Origin: Clostridium culturomicium
Lineage (GTDB): Bacteria; Bacillota; Clostridia; Clostridiales; Clostridiaceae
Direction: 5' to 3'
DNA: 64,000 nucleotides
Assembly: GCF_000821305.1 (NCBI RefSeq)
Contig: NZ_CCXK01000015.1
Span: forward strand, 312,528 to 376,527
Of this stretch, positions 34,527-43,964 are shown piece after piece. The position numbers were made by a program, and so were the translations under genes. The notes under the pieces were generated by a model. It was not told the DNA's origin. It saw nothing but the letters and a program-made list of their open reading frames with translations, and ran no database searches. Each line of letters begins with the position of its first letter. The first letter of the stretch is position 1.

Positions 34527-36515
34527 ATGAGTAAACATTGTGAAGTTAGTATTGATACAATTGAAAGTGACTTAAAATATCTAGAACTACTTTCTCATAA
34601 CTTCCCTACTATCGCAGATGCTTCTACCGAGATAATAAACCTTGAAGCTATACTTAATCTGCCAAAGGGAACTGAACACTTTTTAACTGATTTACACGGG
34701 GAATATGAAGCATTTCAACATGTTCTTAAAAATGCTTCTGGAGTTATAAAAAGAAAAGTTAATGATATATTTGGTAATACATTACGTGAATCTGAAAAGA
34801 AAGCCTTATGTACTTTAATATATTATCCTGAAGAATATATAGATCTAGCCATATCCAAAGAAGATGATCCAAATGACTGGTATAAGATTACCTTAAACCA
34901 ATTAATCCAAGTCTGCAGATATGTATCTTCAAAATATACGCGTTCTAAGGTTAGAAAATCTCTTCCACCTGATTTTTCTTATATCATTCAAGAGCTTCTT
35001 CATGAATCTCAATTGATTCCTGATAAACAAGATTACTTTAATGGTATCTTAAATACCATAATTTCAACAGGAAGAGCTAAAGACTTTATTGCTGCAATCT
35101 GTAACGTTATTCAAAGGCTTACAATAGATACATTACATATCGTTGGAGACATCTATGACAGAGGCCCTGGTGCCCACATAATAATGGATACTTTATGTAA
35201 TTATCATTCCTTTGATATACAATGGGGAAACCATGATATCCTTTGGATGGGTGCTGCCGCTGGTAATGTGAGCTGTATCTGTAACGTTATTAGAATATGT
35301 ACTCGATATGCAAACTTAGAAACATTAGAGGATGGATATGGAATAAACATTCTTCCATTAGCACGTTTTGCTATGGATGTATATGGTGATGACCCTTGCA
35401 ATTCCTTTAAGCCTAGAGTAAATGATAATTACTACAAGGAAAAGGATCTAAAACTTATGGCTCAAATGCAAAAGGCAATTTCCATTATTCAATTTAAACT
35501 TGAAGGTGAGATAGTAAAAAGACATCCTGAATTTAAGATGGATGATAGAAACCTGTTAGATAAAATCAACTTTGAAAAGGGAACTGTAATGATTGATGGC
35601 AAGGAATATACTCTTAACGATACAAACTTCCCAACTATTGATCCAAATGATCCTTATAAGCTTACTGAAGAGGAAGCTTACCTTATTGATAGATTAAAGT
35701 CTTCCTTCTTAAATAGTGAAAAACTTGAAAAGCATATGAGATGTCTTTATTCTAAAGGAAGCCTATATTTAAAGAGTAATAACAACCTTTTATACCATGC
35801 ATCTATTCCAATAGAAGCCAATGGTGATTTTAGAAAGGTTCGTGTTGGAAATAAAGATTACAAAGGTAAAATCTACTTAGATAAAGTAGATAGACTTGCC
35901 AGAGAGGCTTATTTCACTGAAAAAAATACGCCTGAAAAATTATATGCTTTAGATTATATGTGGTATCTATGGTGTGGACCTGATTCTCCATTGTTTGGAA
36001 AGAGCAAAATGGCAACCTTTGAACGATATTTTATAAATGAAAAAGAGCCCCAAAAAGAAATAAAATGCCCATATTTTGAGCATAGAGATAACGAGGAAAT
36101 CTGTAATAAAATTCTTACTGAATTTGAATTATCTCCTGAAAAATCTCATATTATTAACGGGCATGTACCTGTTAAAACCATAAAAGGAGAAACTCCAATT
36201 AAAGCCAATGGAAAACTTCTTGTTATTGACGGTGGCTTCTCTAAAGCCTACCAGCCAGAAACTGGGATAGCAGGCTATACTTTAATTTACAACTCCTATG
36301 GACTTCAGCTTATTCAGCATGAACCTTTCGAGTCAACTCATACTGCAATAGCTCAAGGAAAAGATATTATTTCCACAACCTTTGTTGTAGAATATACAGC
36401 TAAAAGAATGAAGGTAAGAGACACCGATGTTGGTAAAGAGCTAATTAAACAGATTCATTACCTTCAAAAACTCCTTACAGCTTATAGAAAAGGTATTATA
36501 AAAGAGAGAAAATAA
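34527..36515 (+). CDS. fbp: Fructose-1,6-bisphosphatase, class III
   Basis: Gluconeogenic hydrolysis of fructose-1,6-bisphosphate, in the large Firmicutes-type (class III) enzyme. The 662-residue length is typical. Metallophosphatase motifs are visible: TDLHGEYEAF, VGDIYDRGPGAHIIM and WGNHDILWMGAAAG, and INGHVPV near the C-terminus. AAGGAG lies before the ATG. Needed for growth on amino acids and peptides, which agrees with the rest of the window. Monocistronic. Confidence 0.96.
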   Translation: MSKHCEVSIDTIESDLKYLELLSHNFPTIADASTEIINLEAILNLPKGTEHFLTDLHGEYEAFQHVLKNASGVIKRKVNDIFGNTLRESEKKALCTLIYYPEEYIDLAISKEDDPNDWYKITLNQLIQVCRYVSSKYTRSKVRKSLPPDFSYIIQELLHESQLIPDKQDYFNGILNTIISTGRAKDFIAAICNVIQRLTIDTLHIVGDIYDRGPGAHIIMDTLCNYHSFDIQWGNHDILWMGAAAGNVSCICNVIRICTRYANLETLEDGYGINILPLARFAMDVYGDDPCNSFKPRVNDNYYKEKDLKLMAQMQKAISIIQFKLEGEIVKRHPEFKMDDRNLLDKINFEKGTVMIDGKEYTLNDTNFPTIDPNDPYKLTEEEAYLIDRLKSSFLNSEKLEKHMRCLYSKGSLYLKSNNNLLYHASIPIEANGDFRKVRVGNKDYKGKIYLDKVDRLAREAYFTEKNTPEKLYALDYMWYLWCGPDSPLFGKSKMATFERYFINEKEPQKEIKCPYFEHRDNEEICNKILTEFELSPEKSHIINGHVPVKTIKGETPIKANGKLLVIDGGFSKAYQPETGIAGYTLIYNSYGLQLIQHEPFESTHTAIAQGKDIISTTFVVEYTAKRMKVRDTDVGKELIKQIHYLQKLLTAYRKGIIKERK

Positions 36516-36518
36516 AAT

Positions 36519-36560
36519 AAGAAATCTCAGAAAGCTAAGCCTTCTGAGATTTCTTTTTAT
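36519..36560 (+). terminator. Terminator after fbp
   Basis: AAGAAATCTCAGAA (36519-36532) pairs with TTCTGAGATTTCTT (36542-36555) and is followed by TTTAT. It starts 4 nt beyond the stop. Confidence 0.9.
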
Positions 36561-36659
36561 ATTTAATATTATAATTAGGGGATAATTATAATTATTAAGC
36601 CATTAACCTTATCTTATTTATAATTAAAATCTTTATTCTTAAGTTATTATGAGGATTCT

Positions 36660-38069
36660 TTATTCTGCCACTAAATTTGCAGTCATAGTTTGACCTTGTC
36701 TAACAAATTCTACGGTCATTGTATCTCCATCACTATAACTATTCTTGATTTCATTTAACTCATCTACAGTTTTAACAGTCTTACCTCCAAATTTAACAAT
36801 AACGTCGCCTGGCTGTAAACCACCCTTTTGAGCTATACTAAAATCTTCAACATTTTTTACATAGACACCAACAGGAAGCTTATATTGCTCTGAAAGTTTT
36901 TCGTCTACATTTATTACAGAGATTCCTAATGTTATCTTCTGTTTTACAAGCATATCAAGCTTTTCAATAGCATCATTTATTGGAATTGCAAAACCAATTC
37001 CCTCTACTCCTGTTGCTTGTATCTTAGCTGTATTTATACCAATTACCTGACCTGATGCATTAATAAGTGGTCCACCACTATTTCCTGGGTTTATTGCTGC
37101 ATTAGTTTGTATTAAGTTAGTTTTCTTTCCATTGCCGCTTAAATCAACATCTCTGTTTACAGCACTTATAATTCCGTTAGTAACAGAACCTAAATATTCT
37201 TTACCTAATGGATTTCCTATAGCTATAACATCTTCTCCAACCTTAAGGTTATCAGAATTTCCAAGTTCAGCTACCCCAGGCATCTCAACATCTTCTGTTA
37301 TTTTAACAACTGCTAAATCTGCATCTGCATCATAGTTAACAACCTTTGCTGCAACTTCTTGTCCTGTGCTAAAAATAACCTTAACTTGGTTAGCATTTTC
37401 TATTACGTGATAATTAGTTAGTACATATCCATCTTCAGAGAATATTACACCCGAACCAATTCCTTGCTGTTCTCCCATATTAAATCCAAATACGTTTGTT
37501 GATACTGAAGTTGTTGCTACACCAACTACTGATGAAGATACTTTATCAACTATTTGAGGAATGCTGACTCCTGATAAGTTAGATATATGTGTATCTGAAC
37601 TACCATTAGAATTACTTTCCTTTATTTCATCTATTGCCTGCTCAATCTTAGATTGCATTGCATTATATGTTGCTGCTGTTCCAATACCGCCACCTGCTAT
37701 TGCACACACAAGTGCTAAAGCAACATAGCCTACAGCTGGTTTTCTTTTTCTCTCTTTATTTTTTCTTCTTTTTTTATCTCCATCTGCCTGCATATTTTCT
37801 GTAGCATTTTCAGAATGAGAATTTTTTTCTTCTGTATTTTGTGTGAAGTCTGCGTCTTGAATAACAGTATGAGATAAATCCTCACTTGAATTATCTGCTA
37901 CATTTGGCACCATAACAAAATCAACATTACCTTTATCATTATTAGACTCCCCGCTAACTTCATTTTGTTGGTTAGTGTTTATATTTGAATTTATGTTATT
38001 TCCGTCATTTACTGATTTGCTATTTCCTGTTCCTTTTAATTCTTCATTGTTATTTATATCATTATTCAT
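36660..38069 (-). CDS. htrA: HtrA-like serine protease
   Basis: Membrane-anchored quality-control protease of 469 residues. The cytoplasmic first 110 residues are asparagine-rich and low in complexity, ending in a basic stretch; one membrane segment follows (about 113-135). The trypsin-like domain has H221 (TNYHVIEN), D251 (DADLAVVKI) and S331 (NPGNSGGPL); a single PDZ domain occupies the C-terminus (about 375-469, with GLQPGDVIVKFGG). Active site faces outside. No two-component genes adjoin it. Stress control is usual for the family but not visible here. Confidence 0.94.
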   Translation of the reverse strand: MNNDINNNEELKGTGNSKSVNDGNNINSNINTNQQNEVSGESNNDKGNVDFVMVPNVADNSSEDLSHTVIQDADFTQNTEEKNSHSENATENMQADGDKKRRKNKERKRKPAVGYVALALVCAIAGGGIGTAATYNAMQSKIEQAIDEIKESNSNGSSDTHISNLSGVSIPQIVDKVSSSVVGVATTSVSTNVFGFNMGEQQGIGSGVIFSEDGYVLTNYHVIENANQVKVIFSTGQEVAAKVVNYDADADLAVVKITEDVEMPGVAELGNSDNLKVGEDVIAIGNPLGKEYLGSVTNGIISAVNRDVDLSGNGKKTNLIQTNAAINPGNSGGPLINASGQVIGINTAKIQATGVEGIGFAIPINDAIEKLDMLVKQKITLGISVINVDEKLSEQYKLPVGVYVKNVEDFSIAQKGGLQPGDVIVKFGGKTVKTVDELNEIKNSYSDGDTMTVEFVRQGQTMTANLVAE

Positions 38070-38393
38070 AAATTTTCCCCCTTGAAAAAACTTAATTATT
38101 TTTGTTCTCGGTTCTTTCTATATTTATAATTATAAACACTTATGTGTCAGTTCAGTGACTAAAAAGTTAAAGATTTCTTAAGTGAGAATCTTTATTTATG
38201 CTTTAAATTTTCAAAATAACTCATTTAATATATGTACAAATTAGTTTCCCCCCACCATATTTGTATATGTAAAAGTACCTATTCACAACACCTAAATAGT
38301 TTTACTCAATTAATGCTTTAAAATATTCATTAAAATTATTCCCTTTAATCCAGTTTCAATTACAATTTTCAAAGTATAAATTCATAAGATAAT

Positions 38394-38428
38394 AAATATA
38401 GAGGAAGAACCTCTCTTCCTCTATATTT
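38394..38428 (-). terminator. Terminator after the small acidic protein gene
   Basis: A 14-bp perfect stem, AAATATAGAGGAAG (38394-38407) with CTTCCTCTATATTT (38415-38428), 10 nt beyond the stop. The rest of the gap 38070-38393 shows only AT-rich sequence. Confidence 0.8.
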
Positions 38429-38437
38429 ACAACTTAA

Positions 38438-38737
38438 CTACCAAAGATTATCTCTATAGTTATGATCACTCATATCCATATTTCTAATTATAGAATCAAT
38501 ATCAACATGACTTTCACTTATTAAATCATCATCATTTAAGTCTTCAAAAGTTATCTCTTCTCCAACTTCCATACTGTAATCGTGAGCGACCTGTTTAGGA
38601 TTTTTATTTTTAACACTACTTTCTTCTACTGCCTCAATATCTTCCCAATAATCTTCAGCAAACGGAGTCTTTGCTATGTAATTTTCAAATTTACCATTTT
38701 CTTGTGTTGGATAAATTGCTTTGGAATCTTTATTCAT
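38438..38737 (-). CDS. Small acidic hypothetical protein
   Basis: A 99-residue very acidic protein, starting MNKDSKAIYPTQENGKFENY, with stretches such as EDYWEDIEAVEE and EDLNDDDLISES. No signal or membrane segment and no domain recognised. GAGGTG lies 7 nt before the ATG and a clean terminator follows, which supports a real gene. Function unknown. Confidence 0.7.
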   Translation of the reverse strand: MNKDSKAIYPTQENGKFENYIAKTPFAEDYWEDIEAVEESSVKNKNPKQVAHDYSMEVGEEITFEDLNDDDLISESHVDIDSIIRNMDMSDHNYRDNLW

Positions 38738-38905
38738 AATAACACCTCAACTTTTCTTTTTCTTTTCTTAGTTTGCATTGAAAAGAAAAGTTTTATGTAT
38801 TATAAAACTAAATGAACTCTCTTCTCACTTTCATTTGAATTCGAGTTCATTTAGTAGGGTTATTCAATTAAAATTTTTAACCAATTACTTATGTTAATAC
38901 TTCAA

Positions 38906-40123
38906 TTATCTTTCTGCATATAAAGTAATTATTTTCACGATTGTTTCAACAGCTTTCTCCATTGATTCCTCTGGTATAAACTCAAACTTACCATGGAAAT
39001 TAAGTCCTCCAGTAAATAAATTAGGTGTTGGCAGACCCATAAAAGAAAGTCTTGCTCCATCTGTACCACCTCTTATAGGAACTACTATTGGCTTAATTCC
39101 AAGAGCTTTCATTGCAGCTTCTGCAGTTTCAACTATATGCATTACAGGCTCTATTTTTTCTTTCATATTATAATATTGGTCTTTTACTTTTATCTCTACA
39201 GTTCCTTCACCATACTTTTTATTTAATAAGTCTGCTATATCTTTTATTAGCTTTTTCTTTGCTTCAAAGGCATCCATAAAGAAATCTCTAATTATATATA
39301 CCATTGTTGTATCTTCAATGGTTCCTGTCATATTAGAAAGCATAAAGAAACCTTCATAACCTTCTGTAAACTCTGGCTTTGCTGATGCAGGAAGCATCCC
39401 TTGAAGTTCCATTGCAATATCTTGAGAGTTTATCATTTTATTTTTTGCACTGCCTGGATGAACACTTCTGCCTTTAATTTTAACCTCTACCCCTGCAGCA
39501 TTAAAGTTTTCATATTCAAGCTCACCTAACTCTCCACCATCAACTGTATACGCAAAATCAGCAGCAAATTTCTCAACATTAAAATGATCTGCTCCTTCAC
39601 CGATTTCTTCATCAGGAGTAAAGCCAACCTTTATAGTTCCATGAGCTATATCTGGATTAGAAATTAAATACTCCATTGCTGTAATAATCTCTGATATACC
39701 AGCTTTATCATCAGCTCCAAGGAGAGTTGTTCCATCAGTAGTAATTAATGTTTTCCCAACATATTTAGATAGTTCTGGGAATTGCTCTGGTGATAATACA
39801 ACATTATCATTAAGTTTAATATTCCCGCCCTTATATTCTACTCTTTGAGGATTAACATTTTTACCTGAATAATCTGGCGCTGTATCCATATGTGCAACAA
39901 AACCGATTGTAGGTATCTTTTTATCAGTATTTGCAGGTAATGTAGCCATTACATAACCATTTTCATCTATTGTAACATCACTAAGTCCTATAGCTTTAAG
40001 TTCTTCAACTAATGCATTTCCTAGAACTCTTTGTCCCTCTGTACTTGGAGTCGTACCTGTAGTTGTGCTTGATTGAGTATCATACTTTACATAACTTAAA
40101 AATCTCTCAACAACTCTTGACAT
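38906..40123 (-). CDS. pepT: Peptidase T (tripeptide aminopeptidase)
   Basis: Zinc exopeptidase of family M20B that removes the N-terminal residue of tripeptides in the cytoplasm. The 405-residue protein has metal and catalytic motifs in order: GFVAHMDTAPDYSG (H78, D80), GTTLLGADDKAG (D139) and FTPDEEIGEG (E172, E173), and the C-terminal RGGTDGARLSFMGLPTPNLF. Together with the opp importer it supports use of peptides. Monocistronic. Confidence 0.96.
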   Translation of the reverse strand: MSRVVERFLSYVKYDTQSSTTTGTTPSTEGQRVLGNALVEELKAIGLSDVTIDENGYVMATLPANTDKKIPTIGFVAHMDTAPDYSGKNVNPQRVEYKGGNIKLNDNVVLSPEQFPELSKYVGKTLITTDGTTLLGADDKAGISEIITAMEYLISNPDIAHGTIKVGFTPDEEIGEGADHFNVEKFAADFAYTVDGGELGELEYENFNAAGVEVKIKGRSVHPGSAKNKMINSQDIAMELQGMLPASAKPEFTEGYEGFFMLSNMTGTIEDTTMVYIIRDFFMDAFEAKKKLIKDIADLLNKKYGEGTVEIKVKDQYYNMKEKIEPVMHIVETAEAAMKALGIKPIVVPIRGGTDGARLSFMGLPTPNLFTGGLNFHGKFEFIPEESMEKAVETIVKIITLYAER

Positions 40124-40334
40124 AAATATCCCACCTTTTCATTAAATGTAATAACATAATTATACTGTCTATTTTATATTTTCTCAATTTTATATAATTA
40201 TTTATGAATAGTATAATTTTCTTTTTATATTTGTTATAATTAATTTGAATAAATTATATTTTATACCTTGCATATTTTAAACTGTTAAATTCACTTTAAC
40301 GACCAAAATATAAAGGTTAAAACGGAGGTATCCC

Positions 40335-40823
40335 ATGTTAGATTTTACAAAGTCACTAACTTTTGAAGAATATCTAGAGAAACAGCAGGAAAAATACGGA
40401 GATGTCCAAAATAAAGCATATGAGAATACAATTCTTTCAGATGCCACAAAAAGTAACATTCAAAATTTAAAAGAAACAATCCACTTAGCTGTATTTTCTG
40501 AAGGCTTCTGCCCAGACTGTATAGTTACTTTGCCATTTCTTCAAAGATTACAGGAAGAAAATTCAAACTTAAGGGTACATATATTCCCTAGAACAGGCTT
40601 TGAAGATTTTCTTAATGAAGCCGTTGGTGACAGCAGAATCCCAACTGTAATATCCTTTGACAGTTCAATGGCTCCAAAAGGCGCTTACGTTGAAATGCCA
40701 CAAGAACTATCTGCTAAAATGCTTTCTTTAACTATGGATGAAAGAAAAGCTCTTATTTCTGAATACCGTACCGGAAAATACAATGACTTAATAGAAAAAA
40801 ATCTTTTAAATATAATTCTATAA
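40335..40823 (+). CDS. Thioredoxin-like protein with CPDC motif
   Basis: A 162-residue thioredoxin-fold protein; the redox motif lies in SEGFCPDCIVTLPF. The following segment GDSRIPTVISFDSS has the cis-proline typical of the fold. N-terminal 40 residues are helical and unlike classical thioredoxin. GGAGGT precedes the ATG. Probably a thiol-disulfide or bacillithiol-like cofactor protein; substrate unknown. Converges on nth with a shared terminator. Confidence 0.85.
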   Translation: MLDFTKSLTFEEYLEKQQEKYGDVQNKAYENTILSDATKSNIQNLKETIHLAVFSEGFCPDCIVTLPFLQRLQEENSNLRVHIFPRTGFEDFLNEAVGDSRIPTVISFDSSMAPKGAYVEMPQELSAKMLSLTMDERKALISEYRTGKYNDLIEKNLLNIIL

Positions 40824-40832
40824 AATACAAAG

Positions 40833-40862
40833 GCTGAATTAAACTTAATTGTTTAATTCAGC
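40833..40862. terminator. Shared terminator between thioredoxin-like gene and nth
   Basis: Perfect 12-bp stem GCTGAATTAAAC (40833-40844) with GTTTAATTCAGC (40851-40862), followed on plus by TCTTTAATTT. It sits between two converging genes. Confidence 0.78.
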
Positions 40863-40870
40863 TCTTTAAT

Positions 40871-41503
40871 TTATTTGCTTTTATTTACGTAATCACAATA
40901 CTCAGCAATGGGACATTCATGACACTTTGGTTTCCTTGCATCACATATCTTCCTTCCATGCCAGATTATATAATGATGAGCATCGCTCCACATCTTTTTA
41001 GGAACATATTTCATTAATTTTTCTTCTACTACTTCAACATTATCACCTGGTGCAAATCCCGTTCTATTTGATATTCTGAAAACATGCGTATCAACTGCGA
41101 TTGCAGGAACTCCAAAGGCATTAGAAAGCACAACATTTGCTGTTTTTCTTCCTACACCAGGAAGTTCAATTAACTCTTCCATGGTTCTTGGCACTTCACC
41201 ATTATGTTTCTCTACTATTGCCCTGCAGGCGCCTAATATATTTTTACTTTTATTTTTGTAAAACCCACAACTATGAATTTTTTTACCTAATTCAGTTTCT
41301 GTTAAAGACAGTATAGCTTCTGGAGTATTATACTCCTTATATAATTCTTTAGTTACCATGTTAACACGTTCATCAGTACATTGAGCAGATAAAATCGTTG
41401 ATATTAATAATTCAAAGGGACTGTTAAAGTCCAATCCACAAGTAGCGCCCTTATAAGTTTCTTCTAATATCTCTAATATCTTCTTTCTCTTATCCTTGTT
41501 CAT
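40871..41503 (-). CDS. nth: Endonuclease III
   Basis: DNA glycosylase/AP lyase that removes oxidised pyrimidines. The 210-residue protein shows the helix-hairpin-helix ELPGVGRKTANVVL with catalytic K120, D138 (AVDTHVFRIS) and the C-terminal iron-sulfur cysteines C187, C194, C197, C203 in the Cx6Cx2Cx5C pattern, at the same positions as in E. coli Nth. AAGGTG precedes the ATG at 41501-41503; the GTG three codons earlier is less likely. Confidence 0.96.
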   Translation of the reverse strand: MNKDKRKKILEILEETYKGATCGLDFNSPFELLISTILSAQCTDERVNMVTKELYKEYNTPEAILSLTETELGKKIHSCGFYKNKSKNILGACRAIVEKHNGEVPRTMEELIELPGVGRKTANVVLSNAFGVPAIAVDTHVFRISNRTGFAPGDNVEVVEEKLMKYVPKKMWSDAHHYIIWHGRKICDARKPKCHECPIAEYCDYVNKSK

Positions 41504-41570
41504 TAAAATCACCTTCTTATCTATTAATAATGATTATCCATTATATACTTATTATATCAGATTAATATAA

Positions 41571-41609
41571 AAAATATAGCCACCAAATCTAATATTAGAC
41601 TTAGTGACT
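41571..41609 (-). terminator. Terminator after the GNAT gene (G-U rich stem)
   Basis: In the minus-strand RNA, 41609-41597 pairs fully with 41590-41578 when G-U pairs are allowed (13 pairs), then TATTTTTTATA follows. As DNA it looks imperfect, and only the minus transcript folds well. Confidence 0.7.
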
Positions 41610-41618
41610 TTAATTTAT

Positions 41619-42062
41619 CTAACAAACAACCTTTGTCATCTCTATATATGTCATACCAGCTGTCATTGCAGCTTCAGCAAATTCTTCACTTGTTTTAACA
41701 TAGTTATGCTTCTCATAAAAAGCCGTTGCATACTTTCTAGACTTTAAGATAATTTTATTATAGCCTACTTCTTTTACAAATTCTTCAGCAAAAATAAGCA
41801 TTTGTCTGCCAACATTTTTCCCTCTGATAGTCTCGTCCACTGCAACTTGTCTCATTTGAACTGTTTCATCACTAAGCTCAGTTAATATAAAGCATCCTAC
41901 CATCTGAGATCCTAAAAAAGCGCCAAAATGATAATCATCAAATTCTCTATCCAAATTTAACTGCAAATGATTCTTTTCAAAAACCTTACATCTAAGATCT
42001 ACAGCCTGACTATACTCTTCTGTTCCCCATTGAACTTGTCTTATTGTTATGTTGTTTATCAT
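41619..42062 (-). CDS. GNAT family N-acetyltransferase
   Basis: A 147-residue acetyl-CoA-dependent acetyltransferase. Motif A is seen as VQMRQVAVDETIRGKNVGRQML (pyrophosphate loop RGKNVG), and motif B as the ATAFYEKHNYVKT segment. Substrate cannot be inferred. Located alone between nth and the DUF5661 gene. Confidence 0.85.
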   Translation of the reverse strand: MINNITIRQVQWGTEEYSQAVDLRCKVFEKNHLQLNLDREFDDYHFGAFLGSQMVGCFILTELSDETVQMRQVAVDETIRGKNVGRQMLIFAEEFVKEVGYNKIILKSRKYATAFYEKHNYVKTSEEFAEAAMTAGMTYIEMTKVVC

Positions 42063-42327
42063 TTTTCCTCCTTAGTCTCTTTCAGGTAACATACCCCTTG
42101 TTTTTACAAATTAATTAATTCGTATAAGATATATTAACATCTCTTATACATAAATAACAATACTTAAATTGCGAACATTTTAAAGTTTTAATTATCAAAC
42201 AATATTCTTCTTATTTTATTATGTAAACTCTAATTATTTTAACTCTTTATATTTAAAATTATAGTATGAACCCATCCCCCCTCTAAAGAATATAATAACT
42301 TATAAAACACTATAATAAGGTGATAAA

Positions 42328-42657
42328 ATGAAACAAAGACCATTGATATTACAGACTTTAAGAGGTGATCCAAAACAGAAACAATTTTCCATGGAAGAAG
42401 CCAGGGAAATTGCTTCTTCACTAAACATTGACTTTTCAAAGGAAAAATTCGATTTGAAACAATACTGGATGGGGATTAATGTTGAGCTGGAGCATGGTAC
42501 TAAATTTCCTGAAACAAATGTAACTAACAATGACCCATTACTTACCGGTAAAATTGCCTTAGCTCATCTACTTGAATTTCCCGATTACTATGACCGATTA
42601 AAAAAGCTTGAACTAGAAGCTACTGCATATTGGTCTAAAGCAAATAAGAAGAAGTGA
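42328..42657 (+). CDS. DUF5661-like small protein
   Basis: A 109-residue soluble protein. The stretch VTNNDPLLTGKIALAHLLEFPDYYDRLKKLE matches what I remember of DUF5661 proteins; the function is unknown. The N-terminal half has a helix-rich region (MEEAREIASSLNIDFSKE). A moderate ribosome binding site (AAGGTG) lies ahead of the ATG. The last codons and stop are part of a 32-bp palindrome that serves as terminator. Confidence 0.78.
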   Translation: MKQRPLILQTLRGDPKQKQFSMEEAREIASSLNIDFSKEKFDLKQYWMGINVELEHGTKFPETNVTNNDPLLTGKIALAHLLEFPDYYDRLKKLELEATAYWSKANKKK

Positions 42658-42679
42658 TGCATCACTTCTTCTTATTTAT
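42644..42679. terminator. Palindromic terminator overlapping the DUF5661 stop codon
   Basis: A perfect 32-bp palindrome (42644-42675) with centre TGCA, followed by TTATA; it includes the last four codons and TGA of the upstream gene. It can also terminate the converging MFS gene on minus. Confidence 0.82.
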
Positions 42680-42691
42680 ATTTCACACTCT

Positions 42692-43954
42692 TTATAAGCT
42701 CACTGTTGCTTCTCTCTCTACTGAATCATTAGCTTTAACAGCAGCTCTAAATATAAAATAACCGATTATAAACATTATAACGATACAACCTACTCCAACC
42801 TTAGAAGTTCCGCTCAATTGGGTTGTAACACCTACAATTGTTGTGCCTGCAAAAGATGCACTCTTTCCAAAAATGTCATAGAACCCAAAGTATTCGCTGG
42901 ATTTATCCTTTGGAATAATTTTGGAGAAGTATGACCTTGATAGAGCTTGAACAGGTCCTTGGAAAACAGCCACACATACTGCAAGAAGCCAGAATTCCCA
43001 TGCTTTATCCAATTGCAATGCAAATATTGTTATTCCAATATATCCGATAATACAAAGCTTGATTAACTTATCATTTCTAACTTTTTTAGATAGCTTACCA
43101 AAGTAAATTGCGAATGGGAATGCTACTACCTGTGTTAGCAATAAAGCTAATAATAAATTTGTATCTGATATTCCAACATCCTTGCCATATGAAGTTGCCA
43201 TACCAATAATAGTATAAACCCCATCAATATAGAAGAAAAATGCTAGTAGAAATAAAAAGATATATTTGTGTTTTTTAATGCTGCCAATTGCATGAAATAT
43301 ACGCTTAAAACTGTCCACCATTGGCTTTTCGCCCTTTTCAATATAATACTTCTGCTTATAATTTTTTAATAATGGCAATGTAATTAAAATCCACCACCCT
43401 GAAGTTACTATAAATGCAATTCCAGTTGCTAAATTAGCTGAAATGCCAATTTTTCCTGCAAACAAGATTAAGAGCAAGCTTAAGGTAAATGGAATACAGC
43501 TTCCAATATATCCCCATGCATAACCTTGTGAAGAAATTTCATCCATTCTGCTATCAATGGTTACATCATTAAGCATTGCATCATAAAAAATTAAGCTTCC
43601 TGAGAAACCAACCTTAGCAATAACAAAGATAGCTAAAAATACTATCCAAGGCACTGGTAATGATAATGCTGCACACCCTAAGGCACCAAGCATCATAAAT
43701 AATGAAAATAATGGCTTTTTATACCCTTTAGTATCTGCTAAAGTTCCTAAGACTGGTCCAAGTATTGCTATAATCACTGTAGAAATAGATAGTGCATACC
43801 CCCAGTATGCTGTTGAATCTGCAGCAGAAATTCCTGCAGTTGTAGCTACATTCTTGAAGTAAATTGGGATTATAGTTGAAACCAGCATGGTAAATGCTGA
43901 ATTTCCAACATCATATAAAATCCAGTCCTTTTCTAGTTTAGTGAATTTACTCAT
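42692..43954 (-). CDS. MFS transporter, UMF1/Atg22-like family
   Basis: A 420-residue membrane protein with about twelve membrane segments. The motif DVGNSAFTMLVSTIIP near the start, GPVLGTLADTKGYKKP after TM2-3 and YFSKIIPKDKSSEYFGFYDIFGK are typical of the UMF1 group. Substrate unknown. AGGAGGCG is well spaced from the ATG at 43952-43954, so the longer frame from 44008 is rejected. It follows the phospholipase-like gene by 10 nt and is probably cotranscribed. Confidence 0.88.
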   Translation of the reverse strand: MSKFTKLEKDWILYDVGNSAFTMLVSTIIPIYFKNVATTAGISAADSTAYWGYALSISTVIIAILGPVLGTLADTKGYKKPLFSLFMMLGALGCAALSLPVPWIVFLAIFVIAKVGFSGSLIFYDAMLNDVTIDSRMDEISSQGYAWGYIGSCIPFTLSLLLILFAGKIGISANLATGIAFIVTSGWWILITLPLLKNYKQKYYIEKGEKPMVDSFKRIFHAIGSIKKHKYIFLFLLAFFFYIDGVYTIIGMATSYGKDVGISDTNLLLALLLTQVVAFPFAIYFGKLSKKVRNDKLIKLCIIGYIGITIFALQLDKAWEFWLLAVCVAVFQGPVQALSRSYFSKIIPKDKSSEYFGFYDIFGKSASFAGTTIVGVTTQLSGTSKVGVGCIVIMFIIGYFIFRAAVKANDSVEREATVSL

Positions 43955-43964
43955 TTTACGCCTC

